Origin: Isoetes taiwanensis
Lineage: Eukaryota > Streptophyta > Lycopodiopsida > Isoetales > Isoetaceae
NCBI GenBank assembly: GCA_021234155.1
Contig: JAJEKV010000030.1
Coordinates: 7,747,890 to 7,811,889, forward strand
Direction of reading: 5' to 3'
DNA length: 64,000 nt
Shown here: positions 1 to 13,147 of the stretch, in pieces
How positions within the stretch are numbered: the stretch's first letter is position 1
How the letters are laid out: each line of letters begins with the position of its first letter
Position numbers and translations under genes: made by a program
Notes under the pieces: generated by a model
The model's database searches: none
Told to the model about the DNA's origin: nothing
What the model saw: only the letters and a program-made list of their open reading frames with translations

Positions 1-2210
1 ATGTTCTGATAAGCCTCAAATATTTGTTTGCACTCTTCACTACCTTCACTACTACAACTTTTAGCATGTGTCACGTGTTTAGGATACAAACAAAGAAACT
101 TGTGGGTATTAAAAAGCATTGGACATCAATATGGCACGTAAAAAATTGTCACGTATGTTGCTTAGGGGCATTAATTAATCTATATAAAGATATTCAACCT
201 TTGTTTGGAGGATGTATGAAAAGACATTAAAACATAGAACCTGCTTGTTTGTTCCTCCAAACATATAGTTTTCATCTCTTTCAACAAAAGTAAGGATTAG
301 CAATTCAAATATTATAATGTTGGGCGACGTAAATATAGCACATCAAATAATAGCTCAAAGGTGATTGTTGAATGTCTTTTATAGGCCTACCATTCATGTT
401 CAAAGTTGCATGCTAGAAGTCAAAGTAGGTCAGCAATCATTGTCGATAAAAATACATTTTGGAGAGGTCATGTAACAATCAAACTCTACAATTTTAGTCC
501 TTGATTATGCATAGAAGTCTAGGTTTTGACATTAACATATTATTATTCGTGGGGGAGAGAGATCTTTTTGTTTGGTCTTTTTTAAAATTTGAGTTCTATG
601 TATTTTGTGACTATATAGAAATATTCCTGAATATTCTGCCATTTGCAATGCAATTATTGTCATTATCTAATGAGTGTCATTGAACACACCACTTACATTA
701 ATCATGTCATAATGTAGTAGATGGGGCATTGTCGATCGCCCTGTACAGATATCCATGAGCAAGAGAATACCATCAATAGTCCACAGGGTGGATGGGGATA
801 GTTGGTAGACCATACATCCGTAATCGGTCTAGGGGAAATAAATTTTGAGTAGTTTGCAATTGTGCCTAGGGACAGCTTAGGCATTCAAATGGTATTCCTT
901 GATAAGGAATGTAAATTTCAATGTATGGATGATTTGCTAACAAATTGGTTAGGATCAATTTTAGGATGACTTTTTGGTCGCAAATAAGTTCTAGAGCTTA
1001 GATCCTTCCAATTTTGCAGTTGCATTTAAAAAGAATGCAATAACATGCAACTAAGCTAGTTTTGGAGTTGGCCACGTGCGAGAGTGTTTGTTAAGCACTA
1101 CAGTATTCATAACAAAAAGCATCGATTTTGGGCATTTGAGTTTTTTTATACTAAACCCAATTTTTTTATCTGAGCTTGATCTTGAAAGGAATGCCATTTT
1201 GAATATTTACAATTAGATCATGTCGAACCGCGTCACCAACAAATTGTGAATGCTAGACCGGTTTCCATTCCCCTAAAACGCACAAGTTGGGGAGGCATTT
1301 GCCGGCTAATAATACTGTGCCATGGAAGAAATTACAAAAGTAAAAATTTTATTGCTTTACAATTCGGTTGGTAACAATCTATATCGAAGATTGCAAATTG
1401 CTGAGCAGGGAATGCACAAGTTCGATTGATTGAGATTGCACGAAGGAAATTGAGTGTCGAAGAAGTAGAAGCATTTAGACTTAATTCATGAAGCTGTAAA
1501 TTTTTGGATCAACACATGAACAGTGTTATGGTGGATGTCAAATGAACAGTGATTATATCATTAACCATTAACCTTGGAATTTAAAATTGACTAGTAAACG
1601 TGTGCCCGGCGTTGCCGGACTAATGTCTTGGCATGTGTTTTTACTCGGCCTTTAACGTGCATATGTGCAACTTCCGACAATAGCACATGTTGATACTGGC
1701 AAGAATGAACCTTATTTGCTTTTGTAATTATTTTTGTTATTGAAATTGTCTAATGACATTATTATCAATGTATCAAAGCATTATATTACACAATAGATAG
1801 ATACATATACTCTATCCTCCACCTACATCTTTTAATGCACATCCTCGTAAATAGCATTCCTTTGAGTAGACTTGAGCAAATAGGAAGTCATCAATTAGTT
1901 GGATGAGTGCTCCAACCTGACAACCTCGTCGGTGCAAAATATCTCTTTGACCTTTGCAATGAGCTCCTCAATTTCCACGCTTGCTACCCCATGCACATGA
2001 GTGTGTCTTATTTTTGTTCCCAATCATATCATAACCCAATAGCATGCACAACAAAATTAACACTGGAGATGTGATAACTCATGTCACCCTTTAGACATTT
2101 GGCGATATGGTGACCAAAGACATACCACGGGACCAAAATACGCACCATCTACATGGATGAAGAAGTAAGTAAGACAAAAAAGAAAGAAAGTAGAAGAATG
2201 CAACGAGAAC
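1..2210. other. AT-rich non-coding stretch
   Basis: No gene is recognised here. Open frames are at most about 80 codons, show no family motifs and are what AT-rich DNA gives by chance. There is no convincing tRNA fold, LTR pair or tandem array. The right edge is set where similarity to the LINE copy at 29040-29200 begins, around 2215-2235. Confidence 0.6.
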
Positions 2211-2214
2211 AAAA

Positions 2215-5200
2215 AGCAATTGGAAGTTGTCATAGACCAACCAGAACTTATTTCAAGTTTAATGTCACGTTCTTGGAGAGTGTGGAGTTTCAAACTCGCT
2301 GCCAGCATGCTTGATCCCAAGCATTTTCCTCTAGAAGAGCCATGGCTGGTTTAGTTGCGGCTCTTTCTGCTGTTAAGTCTCTCGCTAAGGAATGGGGCAG
2401 AGTTCAAGCATTAGAGACAAGAGAGCAACTCTCTGCATTGTATAGTGAACTTGCAACTTGTCGTTCTCATTTTCCTTCTGATGGGGCCAGAGAAAAACTA
2501 GTCCTTTCACAAATTAAACTGCTGGAAAATGAGAAGGTTCTGCATGCTCGAGCGAAACCTGGTTTGCAATGGTTCATAGATGGGGATAGGTGTACTTGCT
2601 TTTTCTTTGCAGCATCCAAAAGGAGAACGCAGGCAACATCTCTTTACTCCCTCCAACTTCCTGATGGCTCTCTCATCTCTGATCCAATGCAACTCAAGCA
2701 ATATCTTTTTGATCATTTTCTTCCTTCTTTACTAAGCACCCCATGCCATTCCAGGAGGATATGCAGACTGATGTGTTGTCTAAGGTACATCCAATTATTT
2801 CCACTGAGCAAAGGAGGTTACTTGAATCAAATATCCTAAGAGAGGACTTGAAGGAGGTTGTGCTTCATTTGAAGCATAATAAGTGTCCTGGTCTTGACGG
2901 CTTCCCTATTGAGTTCTTTCAAGCTTGCTGGCCTTGGCTCAACAATGATGTCTATGCTACTTTTCGTCACTTTCAGCGTTCTCAAAGCTTGGATAGGATC
3001 CTCAACACTGGTGCATCTCTCTCATTCCAAAGTGCAAAGAGCCTAGATCCATTTCTGATTGGTATCCTATCACTTTGCTCTCATCTGTCTACAAAATATT
3101 TGCTAAAGCCCTGGCTGACAAGGTACGCAATACCTTAGCCGAGTCAATTTCTTCTATGCAGTATGGCTTTCTTCCTCGCCAATGCATCGTGAATAATGTT
3201 GCGGCTGCATACGAGGGCATGTATTGGGCTCGCTTGCAGGGCCATCAAGTGGTGTTCCTCAAACTAGACTATGCTAAAACCTATGACAGTGTGGACTGGG
3301 TATTTTTGGAGAAATGCCTTCTTGCTTTGGGATTTGGTGAGGCATTCACCCGTGATGTTATGAAGCTTCATGTGTCGGCGCGGTCTATAGTGCTTTTTCA
3401 AGGTGAGCCGTCCCAAATCTTTACTGTTAGTCGGGAGATCCGACAGGGTTGTCCCTTGGCTCCCTTGCTCCTCATTATTGCTGCAGAAGTGTTGTCTCGA
3501 CTCTTTGATGTTGCAGCTCGAGAAGGTCTCATCCAGGGTCTACCCATGCTGGATGGTTCTCTGGAGGTGTGTAATCAGTATGTTGATGACACTTTTATGG
3601 CCAATGATGATAACCTACATAATGTTGAGCTGCTCCTAGATACTTTCTCCTTGGCCTCTGGGATTCTTGTATGTTGGAGAAAGTGCACTGCTCTATGGAC
3701 ACTGGATAGTGGTGGACGATAAAAATCATTCATTCATTCATTCTTGTATTCTTGACTACCCCTGGACAGTGCTTCCTCATGGTCAACCCATAAAACTTTT
3801 AGGCATTCATGTGGGGGTGCATGTTTCTGCCTCATGTGCTTGGGATGAGATCATTAAAGGTCTTGAAAAACTTCTTTTTTGGTAGAAGGTGGCTAAGTTA
3901 TCTCTGCCTGGTAGGATCACAGTTGCAAGATCCGTCCTTAGCAACACCCATGTCTATATGGCATCTGTCTTACTAGCTCCTCAATGTAAGATGAATGAGA
4001 TCGTGTGTATTGTCAGGAATTTCATTTGGGGTGGTACATCAGAAGATGATGTTGTTAACGTATCATGGGCTAAGTGCATCAAGCCTAAGGCAGCTGGTGG
4101 CCTTGGAATATTGGACTTCCATCTGCAAAGTCAGGTCATGATCTCAAAGTTCATTTGGAGGCTCCTCCTTGGTAAAGATGACCCTCCTGGCTTAAGGTTG
4201 GTGCGGCAATCACTTCTGCAGTGTCTCTCATTTCACAAGACAACTATCAAGCCTAGCCTCACATGGACCTTGTTGTACCCTCTGCATCCATATCCAAATG
4301 CTTCTGCATTCTTTAAAGGTCTGTTTGCTTCTTGGGATGCGGTTAGATCTTTATTCTATGTTAATCCCCAAGCTTGTGCTTCATTGTCAAAGTCATGTTG
4401 GTGGCTTCCCTTGCAAGGTGCACATGATCAACAGCCTTTATGTGCACTTGTACATCCAAAGACCCAACGGTGTTGGCGGCTAGCTGGGGTTTTAACGATT
4501 GTAGCTTGGTATGATTCTGGTCGACTTTTGTCATGGGAGGCTTTTCAGACGAGATTTCTGTTATACAGATGGGATCGACAAATCTGGGCTGGGGTGGCTG
4601 ATTTTTTGCCATCCATTGTGCAGCAACCACAGGCTGATGTGCCTATTTGGATATGTGATGCACGTGTTAAGCCAAGAATAATTTATTTCTTCTACGTACA
4701 GGTTGCTTTTGGATTGTGAGCCTCTTCCCCCATCCCAGCACTGGCATCTACAGGTTCCTCAGCCACAATGGAAAAGTGTTCGGATGTGGACATGGGATAA
4801 TTGCTCCACCCTAAAGTGTTAGCACTGCGATGGCAAATTCTCCATAGATGTGTTCAAGTGAATGTCTTGGTTCACAAGATGAACCCTAGAGTCTCAGATT
4901 GTTGCCCACTCTGTGGCCAACGTGTTAAAGCTAACATTGCTTCTTCTTGTGTAATCATCTACGGCTTGCTTGGGCGTGGTTGTTCACTCTTTTCAATGTG
5001 TCTCTCACTAGCCATGAGATCCTACTTGCACTTTATCCCCCTGTTTGGCCTAACTTGCATAAGCGGGCATTTCGTCTTGCTTCTAGTTGGATTTTGTGGT
5101 CTATCTGGCAGAGGCGACGTCTGTGTATTTTCCAAGGTGCACACATCTCTAATCAGCAACTTCTTTGTTGTGCTCAGCAGAAGATCACTAAAGCTTATCG

Positions 5201-5252
5201 TTGCCCATCTCTAGCTGATGATAAAAAAGAGATAATTTGGCAGATGTGTTGA
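2215..5252 (+). pseudogene. LINE (L1-type) ORF2 fragment, copy 1: linker, reverse transcriptase, zf-RVT
   Basis: A 5'-truncated non-LTR retrotransposon. Reading + through several frames it shows the linker after the endonuclease (2340-2720), the RT fingers with a KCPGLDGFP motif (about 2880), the palm with KLDYAKTYDSVDW (3260-3300) and REIRQGCPLAPL (3430), and the catalytic block QYVDDTF (about 3577-3597). The usual YADD alanine is valine. The thumb with FIWGG follows (4020), then a C-terminal zf-RVT with CPLCGQ (about 4905). Frames change near 2740, 3080, 3670 and 3890, and stops at 3722 and 3885 break it, so it is dead. The endonuclease is missing. It aligns throughout with the LINE at 28.6-56.6 kb, so both are one family. 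No poly(A) tail is seen: at 5252 it abuts an inverted relative. Confidence 0.9.
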
Positions 5253-6525
5253 TGTTGTCAACAAGCCACGCGAAAATGGAGAAGCACTTGAAAAAGATTG
5301 CAGAGTCTGAAATAATGCCCAAGGTAGGACTGGTTTGACAACCGTCTTGCCAAGAGGGATACAGTGATCAAGGGCTTGTCTAAAAAGGCATAAATCAGGA
5401 GAGTCATCTTCACCATTCAGGAGTCTCCAAATGAACTTTAAAATAAGGACTTTGCTCTACACTAAGAAGTCCATACCCAGACCACATGACCGGATGCACT
5501 TCGACCAAAGCCACCTTAATCACAACACCTTCCTCAGTACCCGCCCATATAAAGTTCTGAACTATTGCAATGAGCTCACGTACTTTATTCTATGGGGCTA
5601 GCAGTATAGATGTCATAAAAACATGGGTACTACTAAGGACTGACTTGGTCACTGTAATGCGACCCGTTGCGACCCACAAGAGACAAATTTGCGGTGGACC
5701 ACCAGAACAAGTGCTTCTCCAAACCCTTAATGATCTCCTCCCATGTAGCTCCCATAGTAACATGGATGCCAACTGGAATCCCCAATAACTTGATGGCCTG
5801 TCCATGCGCAAGTAATTTCCATGGATAATCATGAACATACGCCGGAGTCGGAGTATCCAATGTCCATAAAGCTGTACACTTCTGCCACCCCACAAAAACA
5901 CCGGAAGCCAGTGAAAAAGTGTCTAAGAGCAATTTGGCAGCTGCAAGATTCTCAACGTTAGTGATTAGGAAGAGGAACGTGTCGTCTGCATATTGATTGC
6001 AAACCTCTTGTGTGCCATCCTCCATTGCAAGACCATGGAGAAGTCCCTTTGTGGTTGCAACAGTGAATAACTGCGACAAAGCCTCTGCGGCAATTGTGAA
6101 AAGCAGTGGAGCTAAAGGGCATCACTGGCAAATACCACAACTGAGTGAGAAGGCATTTGACGGCTCACCGTGGAACATAACAGTCGCTCGAGCAGAGACA
6201 TGCAGCTTCATAATATCTGATGTGAATTGTTCCCCAAATTCTAGTCTTAGCATATATCGACGCATGAATTCCCAGCTAACACTGTCATAAGCTTTGCAAA
6301 ATCAAGCTTAAGGTATACAACATGAAGGTTTTGCTTACGTGCCCAATAGATTCCCTCATAAGCAGCAGCAACTCATAATGCATCGTTTTGGAAGAAAACC
6401 TGATTGGGTTGTTGAGATGGACTCTGCCAAGATGTCCTTTACCCCCTCTGCAAAAGCCTTGGCGAAGATCTTAGTATACATATGAGAATAAAGTGATGGG
6501 CTGGTGCTATTATGACTCTACTGAT
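5253..6525 (-). pseudogene. LINE RT fragment, copy 2, inverted
   Basis: On the minus strand this is another piece of the same LINE family. From about 6520 downwards it reads RT motifs TKIFAKAFAEGVKDILAES, YLKLDFAKAYDS (about 6290), CPLAPLLFTIAAEALSQLF (about 6080-6120) and the catalytic QYADDTF (about 5990), then LGIPVGIH, NFIWAG (about 5545) and FIWRLLNGEDDSPDL (about 5430). The YADD box is canonical, unlike copy 1. A stop interrupts ICQ-CPLAP and frames shift near 5633, so it is non-functional. Both ends of the reading frame are missing. It meets copy 1 tail to tail at 5252/5253, which suggests an inversion, a rearrangement or a twin-priming event. That cause is inference. Confidence 0.85.
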
Positions 6526-9140
6526 TGGTAAATTATTGTTTAGTATTATGTGGAATTCACATTGCGAAATGCTATCACATGGTAAATCAAGCAATAGCTT
6601 ATAAAATACCTTGCCAAATATTCGATCCACAAACATGTTGAGAATATTCTCTTGTTCGCAGTCCTGAGTGCTTCTTGGAAGTAGAAAAATATGGTGGTGC
6701 CAAAATATGAGGTAACATTAACCTTGTTAATTTGGGATTTTCCGGTTTGGTGGAAAATATTTTTGGAATTCTTTTTAATTTGATTTCCTAAGATTTTGAG
6801 AGTTCTGGCTATTGGAAAAATTTCTGCTTTTTCAAAAGTCGTAGGATACTTCCCGTATGATTTTGGCTTTTTTGATTTCACCCTTAATCCGGTCGAGACT
6901 TCTTTAATTCTTCCCTTAATCTGGTCGACATGGCATACTGGATGATGCCAGATACAACTCACATGCATTTCGAAGGCATCTAGAATTTCTCCACAGTAAT
7001 GAGGGATTCTATTTTGCCCTAGATTTGATTGGAACTGCGTCTTAGCTTCCTTACAATGGATATTTGGCAACATGGAGTGAGCATAGGGTTTTGGTTGAGT
7101 TACTGCTAGTCGGATTTGAAGACCAGGTATAGGGTTTTGAGTTGTCGGTTGATGGTTTATGTCTAATACTATTCTTAATATTTTAGGTTGTCATCAAGCC
7201 ATTTCGTTTAGATAGCGATAAGCCATTTTCTTATGGGAAATAGAATTTTAGTAACCCTCACAAATTTATTGCATGTGAATCTGATCGGTTTGGATGGAGT
7301 AGCCTAAGAATTGTGTCTCTATCTGCATGGCAAGAACCATGTTGTTGCTGGTGGAGTTTCATCTCCTGGCCTTCTAAAAGATCTGCAACCTAGATTACAC
7401 AGGTGAATGACCTTGAAACTCTTTAAAACAATTTTACTAAGATAGCTTGGTAATTTCTTTTCAAGTTATGGGCATCTTTAGATGCTGCGGTCTTTTGAGA
7501 AAAGGGATTAGGGAATTGATTGATCAAGGCAAAAACAACAAGCTGTTATGTAGGAAATTGGGACTCCCCAACCCTCAACCTATGAAAGTTTGTTTCCAAT
7601 TTCTAATGTTGTAGTTTCTTTAGTTCTTCATCTCTTTGTTGATGAATTGTTGATGATTCATGACAATTTTCCATTGCTACAATTTGATGGCACTCTGTGA
7701 GGACTTATTTCACATGAGTTTTATTTGATGCTAAGGCTTTATAGTGTTTTTTTATATATGATATCTTCGTTACAATAAGGAACAGGGATCTAGATTTCGT
7801 TCTTGATAATGAAGGTGCAAATGTCCACTACCTTTCAATACATAGGCCAAAACAAAGCCAAATCGAGGCTTTATTATCTTGGTGCAAGTGAGAAGGCATG
7901 AGATGTAAGTCTATTTCCAAATAAATTGCAACAATTTCAATAAGAATATTGCCGCATATGTGGTAGACTAAGAAATTAAAGCATTTCTAGGTATCTGAAG
8001 TAGCTTTGCTCTGCAAGCTCAGAGCTAAAAATAAGACTTTGTGAAGGGCACGATTTTTTGAGAGATTTTTTTTGTTGTGACGTTTTTTCCCCCTTTTTTC
8101 AGCATGCATATGCCATGACTGCATGAATAATCTACAGTATTTCGGGCCTCTGTATGTTTTTTCCTTTTTGCAAAGCTGATTTTGTTTAAACGGTGAAGAA
8201 GGTGAGTTTTCAACGTTAATTTACAGTGATTGACAAATATTAGGCAAGAGATCAAGCTCTTGGGCTCAACTACAAGTACTGTCGGCATTCATGACATGTA
8301 ATGTCTATTGTTTTGCTCTTCCTAAAGTCTAGAATAAGATCATAAACTTTGTCATCTTCTTACAATAGAATCCAGTTCTTATACATTCAATCATTTACTT
8401 GTTGCTGCATTAGGTTGAAGAACTTCTTTTGGAGATTGCACTGTTGTGGCAATATCAGGTTCTAAATAAATTCCTTTGATCTGGTGATAACTATGGAGAT
8501 CCTTGATTCTATAGCCATGCATATTAGCCATGTTCGAGTAAGATATATCTGGCTCTTTTAATAAGATTATTATATTCTTCTACATGCAAATCATTTCAAA
8601 AGTCATATGGATTGATTGCACATGTCTATATGAGTCAGTGCGGTGAATGGTTCTCCAATTTTCAGGTATATTATTGTTACTACATGATTTATTCATGTGT
8701 TTTAGATCTCAAGAGACTGTGACATGATTTTATATTGTTTAAGTAGGTGTGTCAACTTATTTTCTAGGTAACTTTGTCGTGCTCGAGAATAATCTACATT
8801 GCACTTACTTGGCAGGATGTATGATAACTGGAGGCATGGAGGTGGATATGCTCCGCAAGTTTGACCATAAGATCACAGTCTTAGACCCTTCTGCTTTATA
8901 TGATTAGTAAGTGGATAAGGTAATGGCAAGCGAAACTAGTGTAATGAGAAGATGTAATGGAGCAAAGTCAAAAGAAGCTTATAAGTCGCATTTAATTAAA
9001 GTGGGCCAGATCCTGGCATTTGGGTCTCAGACTGAAAATGGAACTCATACTAAAAAAAATAAAAAATTTTGAATTGAATGCATGTATAGAATTACACATC
9101 ATATACCAAGAACTGGGTCACTTATTTTCCTCATAAATAT
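6526..9140. other. Non-coding stretch, nothing recognised
   Basis: No domain is recognised. One minus-strand open frame of 175 codons (6546-7073) is the longest. It is rich in Lys, Ile and Ser, matches no family I know, and has no homologue elsewhere in the window. I treat it as chance. The rest is AT-rich without long frames. Confidence 0.5.
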
Positions 9141-9146
9141 TACAAG

Positions 9147-11819
9147 TCACGAGTTGAGAAAGTGTTCAAGCTTCTCAATTTTATCTACCCTCATACAGTG
9201 CATAGCATGGAGGTTGCTCATGGCTTTGTCCATCTCCCTTTTGGGGATCTTGTGGGTCTTGTCCTTTGAAATGCGACAAGTTGGATATGACCATACCACA
9301 CACTCCACCAATTCCCTCCTTTGAGGATCAGCATGATTTGTCCTCCACTTCTTCTCCCAGCAGTCGGTGTATTGCTCCTTCAAGTTGCACCTCTTGTGCC
9401 TTCCAACATGCTCCCAATATTGAATCTGGAATCCAGGACGTAGCTCCTCTTCATCAGATATGATGGTGGTAACATTAAAGAGTTCCACCCCTAACCAAAT
9501 TGGACAATCCTTCAGGACTTAATAACACAAAGTACCCTTGATGTCCCCAAAAGGATCCCACTCAGGAAGATCAAACCACTTCGGCTTTGAGGCCTTGCTT
9601 CCCACAAACTACTTGGAGCCATTGTTAGGACCCAAGTCAACTTTCTTAGATGTGCTTGCTCCATGAGAACCCTCCCATCTAGACTCTAGTAAGAACCCGT
9701 CTCTCAGCTTTCCCCCCCATGCATGTTCTGTTTCTAAGCATGTCACAACTTTCTTCCAATAATTGATTAGGGAGTCCATGTGATTTTTCTTCAGGGTAGA
9801 GGTTGCTTTCCATTTCAAACATCCTCCCAGTGCGTTATATAATCCGTGATGACCTTCACTAGTTGGCTAGACTCTTTAACAGTCTTGAAGGCAGGAAGTG
9901 GTTTTGGCTTCCCTCTAGGAATAAGAACTTCACCTGTAGCCCTCATTTGCCACAACTCGATTCCTTGTACAGGCATCTACAACTTATTACCTGGTCCCCA
10001 CTTATATTGCATGATCGGTATTCCATCCCTGACCCAAAACTTGAACTGAAGTGGCTTTGTGTGTCCTATCAACTGATCCTTACCATCTAGCAAGTATCCC
10101 TCGACAAATAATTTCCAATCTGCAATTTCATCCATCAAGAAAGCCATTGGGTTGGGGTCAATGCAACTCTCAAACACATCTATTAGCTCAGGGAGACTAG
10201 TCATGTTTTCTCTTTTGAGCTTGGTAGAGAAAGTTCCGAAGAATGCATCTATATCATCATGTGTATGCCCAACCATCATGAACCCCATCTTCACAATCTT
10301 GAATACTCCCACTGCTATCAAGTATGACATTGCCCCAAACATCCATCTATTATTGTTTCCTTTCCAACAATTGTCCAATTGAACACATAGCTCCTCTGAC
10401 AGTTGTTTTTCAAGTAAGGGGAACTCATCCCAAGTCCTCCTTGTTTCTTTCGACACCTTGGATGTGAGCTTCTTTATCTGCCTTTGGTAACAATGTGGTT
10501 GATCATCCATCAGAGCCTCAAAAATGGGGGAGGGAGAATACCTCCTCCCTTCTATCGATCCTCTCTCTAGTGTTCTCAAGCATTTGAAAATAGAACTCAC
10601 ATAGAAATTCGGATCATTCCTCCATAGATCAAGCACAAAATTACCATAGGTGCCAGTTCCATGCCCATGTGTCAAGACACCCGCCAGGCTTACTTTCATA
10701 CGAAAAGCATTTTGACAACGCTTGGGCAAAGGATCTAGTTTTGGCAAAAAAGTCTTGTGTTGGTCCATCTTATTATGAATTATACACAAAAATCTGCTAG
10801 GCTGCATCTGGAAAAATGTTCTCAACTGCCAATACAGCTGTCTACATGATATTTGGTCTGATGGGTGATCTACAAATTGCTCTCTGATTGCCATTCTTTT
10901 TTTCTCTATTGCAGTTGATCCAAGTATATCCTTCAATTGAATGCAAGTGTTGCACTTTGAGAATGGCATGTGTTGCAAGAGATACACGTCCGAGAAGTGA
11001 GTTTTTCATAACCTGCTGAAAGATGATTGAGAAAGAGGCCGACCTCCAGTAGTTTCTAAAATGGAGTTGACATCTTTAAGGCACTCTTTCTGGATGTAAT
11101 GTTGTGGCAACACCCTTTGACCACGCGTACACCGTGCTCGTTCACCTTCGACTTATGCGGCATAGATTGGGACATGTGTCTCACAAAGCTCTCGAAGACT
11201 GCAATGGCCCTCAAAGTGTTTGCTCTAGGTTTCAAAGTCAGTGCATTGCCATGCTGGAACAACCTGTGCCCTTTTTTGACCTGCTCCCAGTATCCGTAAG
11301 AAGATGTCTTGCTCAGGCCAAGAATCCATCTTAATACTCTCATACATACCTTCAGGCCCCTCAATTGATAAAGTAATATTCCTGTGTTTTCATCATAGCA
11401 GAAAGTTCTATACAAGGAGTAGATAAAATTAATCCTGTCTTTCTGAAGCTTCCAATATATTGGGACCTTATTTCCACAAGGTCATCCACACTACAGTGAA
11501 CTGTGCAATCTAGAGTGCAACGCTCTTGTCCCCTAATTACTTCTAGGTTTTCCTTGGTTGATGCCATACTTTCCATCCTTTGTAAATATCTGTCATTTCT
11601 AGCCCTTTTAGGCACCCTTGGCTGCCTTTTATGAAATATGTAGTGCCTCTTCCTCGTAATCAAAGGATGTTCATCCACCACCGAACCTTCCATATTGCCT
11701 GGGCTGGGCCTCGGGGTATTTACTTCAGTTGGGCCTTCTATCTTCTCACCATTCTTGTGTGTAATATGTCTAATTGGCCATCTTAACTGAGTTTGGGACT
11801 CGCGCAACCCGGAGCACAC
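9147..11819 (-). pseudogene. DUF7869-type putative transposase, disrupted
   Basis: Minus-strand protein in at least four blocks: 11819-11361 (Cys/His-rich N-terminus), 11415-11056 (contains VCMRVLRWILGLSKTSSYGY, like the helical block before DUF7869), a 336-codon block 10987-9977, and C-terminal blocks to 9147. The long block carries HNKMDQHKT, LDNCWKGNNNRW and GHTHDDIDAFFG. This spacing of acidic residues fits an RNase-H-like DDE core, and DUF7869 proteins are generally regarded as transposon-derived; that catalytic reading is inference. A frameshift near 11060-11100, an in-frame TGA at 11006-11008, a stop after GPGNKL (9977) and another shift near 9815 break it, unless some are introns. No terminal inverted repeats were identified. 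It is not related to the LINEs on its left. Confidence 0.6.
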
Positions 11820-12084
11820 AATACAGTCACTGGAGCTCCTCTAGGACATGATTGTATCAACCTGGATAAGAAGCTTCCCAATGCCAACACCAAGATGATC
11901 ATCTCCCAGCCTTTCATCATTCACACTATCAGATGGATCCACTGCAGTTATGATGCCCCACTGCATGGGTGCAACAATAAGCAATCCATCTTCCTCCATT
12001 GGAGCCTGGGGCAATATCTGGCGTTTGACTTACTTGGCTCAATTTTGCTTTCAGGTGCTCCTTAAATGAAAGAAGACAGCCATC

Positions 12085-12215
12085 AACAATTCAAAACAAT
12101 AAAATATAACCATAAAACCATATAACATATAAACATATAACCATAACCATATATTAAATAACCATATGACCATATGCAATAAAACCATAACATTAAAACA
12201 ATAGAACCATTAAAC
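12085..12215. repeat. Low-complexity CATA/ACCATA-rich tract
   Basis: Degenerate repeats of ACCATA, ATAACCATA and AACATATA, strongly A/T/C on the + strand. It separates the transposase relic on the left from the GC-richer promoter-like stretch on the right. Confidence 0.7.
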
Positions 12216-12229
12216 ATTCCTGTGGCCAC

Positions 12230-12310
12230 GTGTCCATTCCTCAGGGACTGCTGACGTGGCATGTCACGCATCTGGACAGCCATGTCATGCGTGACATGGC
12301 ATGTACACGC
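12230..12310. promoter_or_regulatory. ACGT-box cluster with a 14-bp inverted repeat
   Basis: Contains GCCACGTGTCC (G-box/ABRE-like core CACGTG, about 12223-12233) and CTGACGTGGC (about 12249-12258). An inverted repeat follows: GGCATGTCACGCAT on the left arm pairs with ATGCGTGACATGGC on the right arm, with about a 15-nt loop. ACGT cores are typical bZIP sites in plants. It lies 500 bp upstream of the first ATG of the candidate gene at 12787, so a promoter role is plausible but inferred. Confidence 0.35.
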
Positions 12311-12786
12311 CAGACACTCATTAAGGCACTTTTTCGAGGATCGAGGGTGCAGCCAGAAATAACTGCACTCTTTCCCTTCTCCTGTTCCGACCGATCCATC
12401 CTCCTCTGTTTTTTTGCAGCTCTTCATTCTCCTTTGTTTTTTCTGCAAGCCGAAACTTGCAAGGCGATCGACCGACGAACAGCAGGGCAACTTCTTCTTA
12501 TGATAGCCGCCTAATCGACAGATCGTGATGCATCTAGCGCCAAAGTTTTTGCGCAAATCGAGTCCTCCAAAGGCCGCTATAGTCTCAGAAGAAAATGAGA
12601 TTCCTTTAATAAGTTTTTAGCACAATTTTTACCACTGATCTTCTTAATTCCATGTGCTTTATTGTATTCTTACTTCCTTCTTCCTTTTATAGTATTTAGA
12701 GGATCTTACTATCTCCTGATACAATTTCCAGCCCGACAAATCCCTATTCTCGATTTGCAAGTGCTTGTGTAAGCAAGGAATCAGTC

Positions 12787-13147
12787 ATGGAACCTGCGTC
12801 TTCTTCCAGCAAATCTGCCATGTACGTTCTTTCTTTAGGTTATCTTTTTTTATTCAGGTCCGGTGAGGACCATGATCATTGTTTTCTGTTTTTTTAATAG
12901 AAGGCAGTTCCGTGTTCTTTGTTTGTATTATTTAATTGAATGCATCATTGTTATCATTTATAATCATAACTCCGAATAGGGACAAGGAACCAAAATTGCC
13001 GACTAGGAATCCTGCAAAAATAGGTGATAGAAGGAAAAAATTGCAGAGCAAGCATGCACACAAAAGAAACAATTTTGAATGTTTCATTCGATTGAACTTT
13101 AAGATGTTAGGTAGTTTAGAACATTGCACAAACCTTTCTAACACATA
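12787..13147 (+). other. Candidate 5' exons of the 12.8-18.5 kb locus
   Basis: An ATG at 12787 reads MEPASSSSKSAM and runs into a GT donor (GTACGTT, about 12821). A second coding-like stretch at about 12979-13070 reads KEPKLPTRNPAKIGDRRKK and is rich in Lys/Arg, like a nuclear-localisation tail. Both are in + orientation, as is the larger open frame from 15715. Linking them into one gene is inference, because no transcript evidence exists and the separation is filled by palindromic and 265-bp repeats. No family is recognised. Confidence 0.25.

Noticed and set aside
6546-7073. 175-codon minus-strand ORF
   Set aside because: No recognisable motif, biased composition and no repeat elsewhere; most likely a chance frame.
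12083-12556. 157-codon minus-strand ORF
   Set aside because: Half of it is Tyr/Ile/Met-rich translation of the CATA low-complexity tract.
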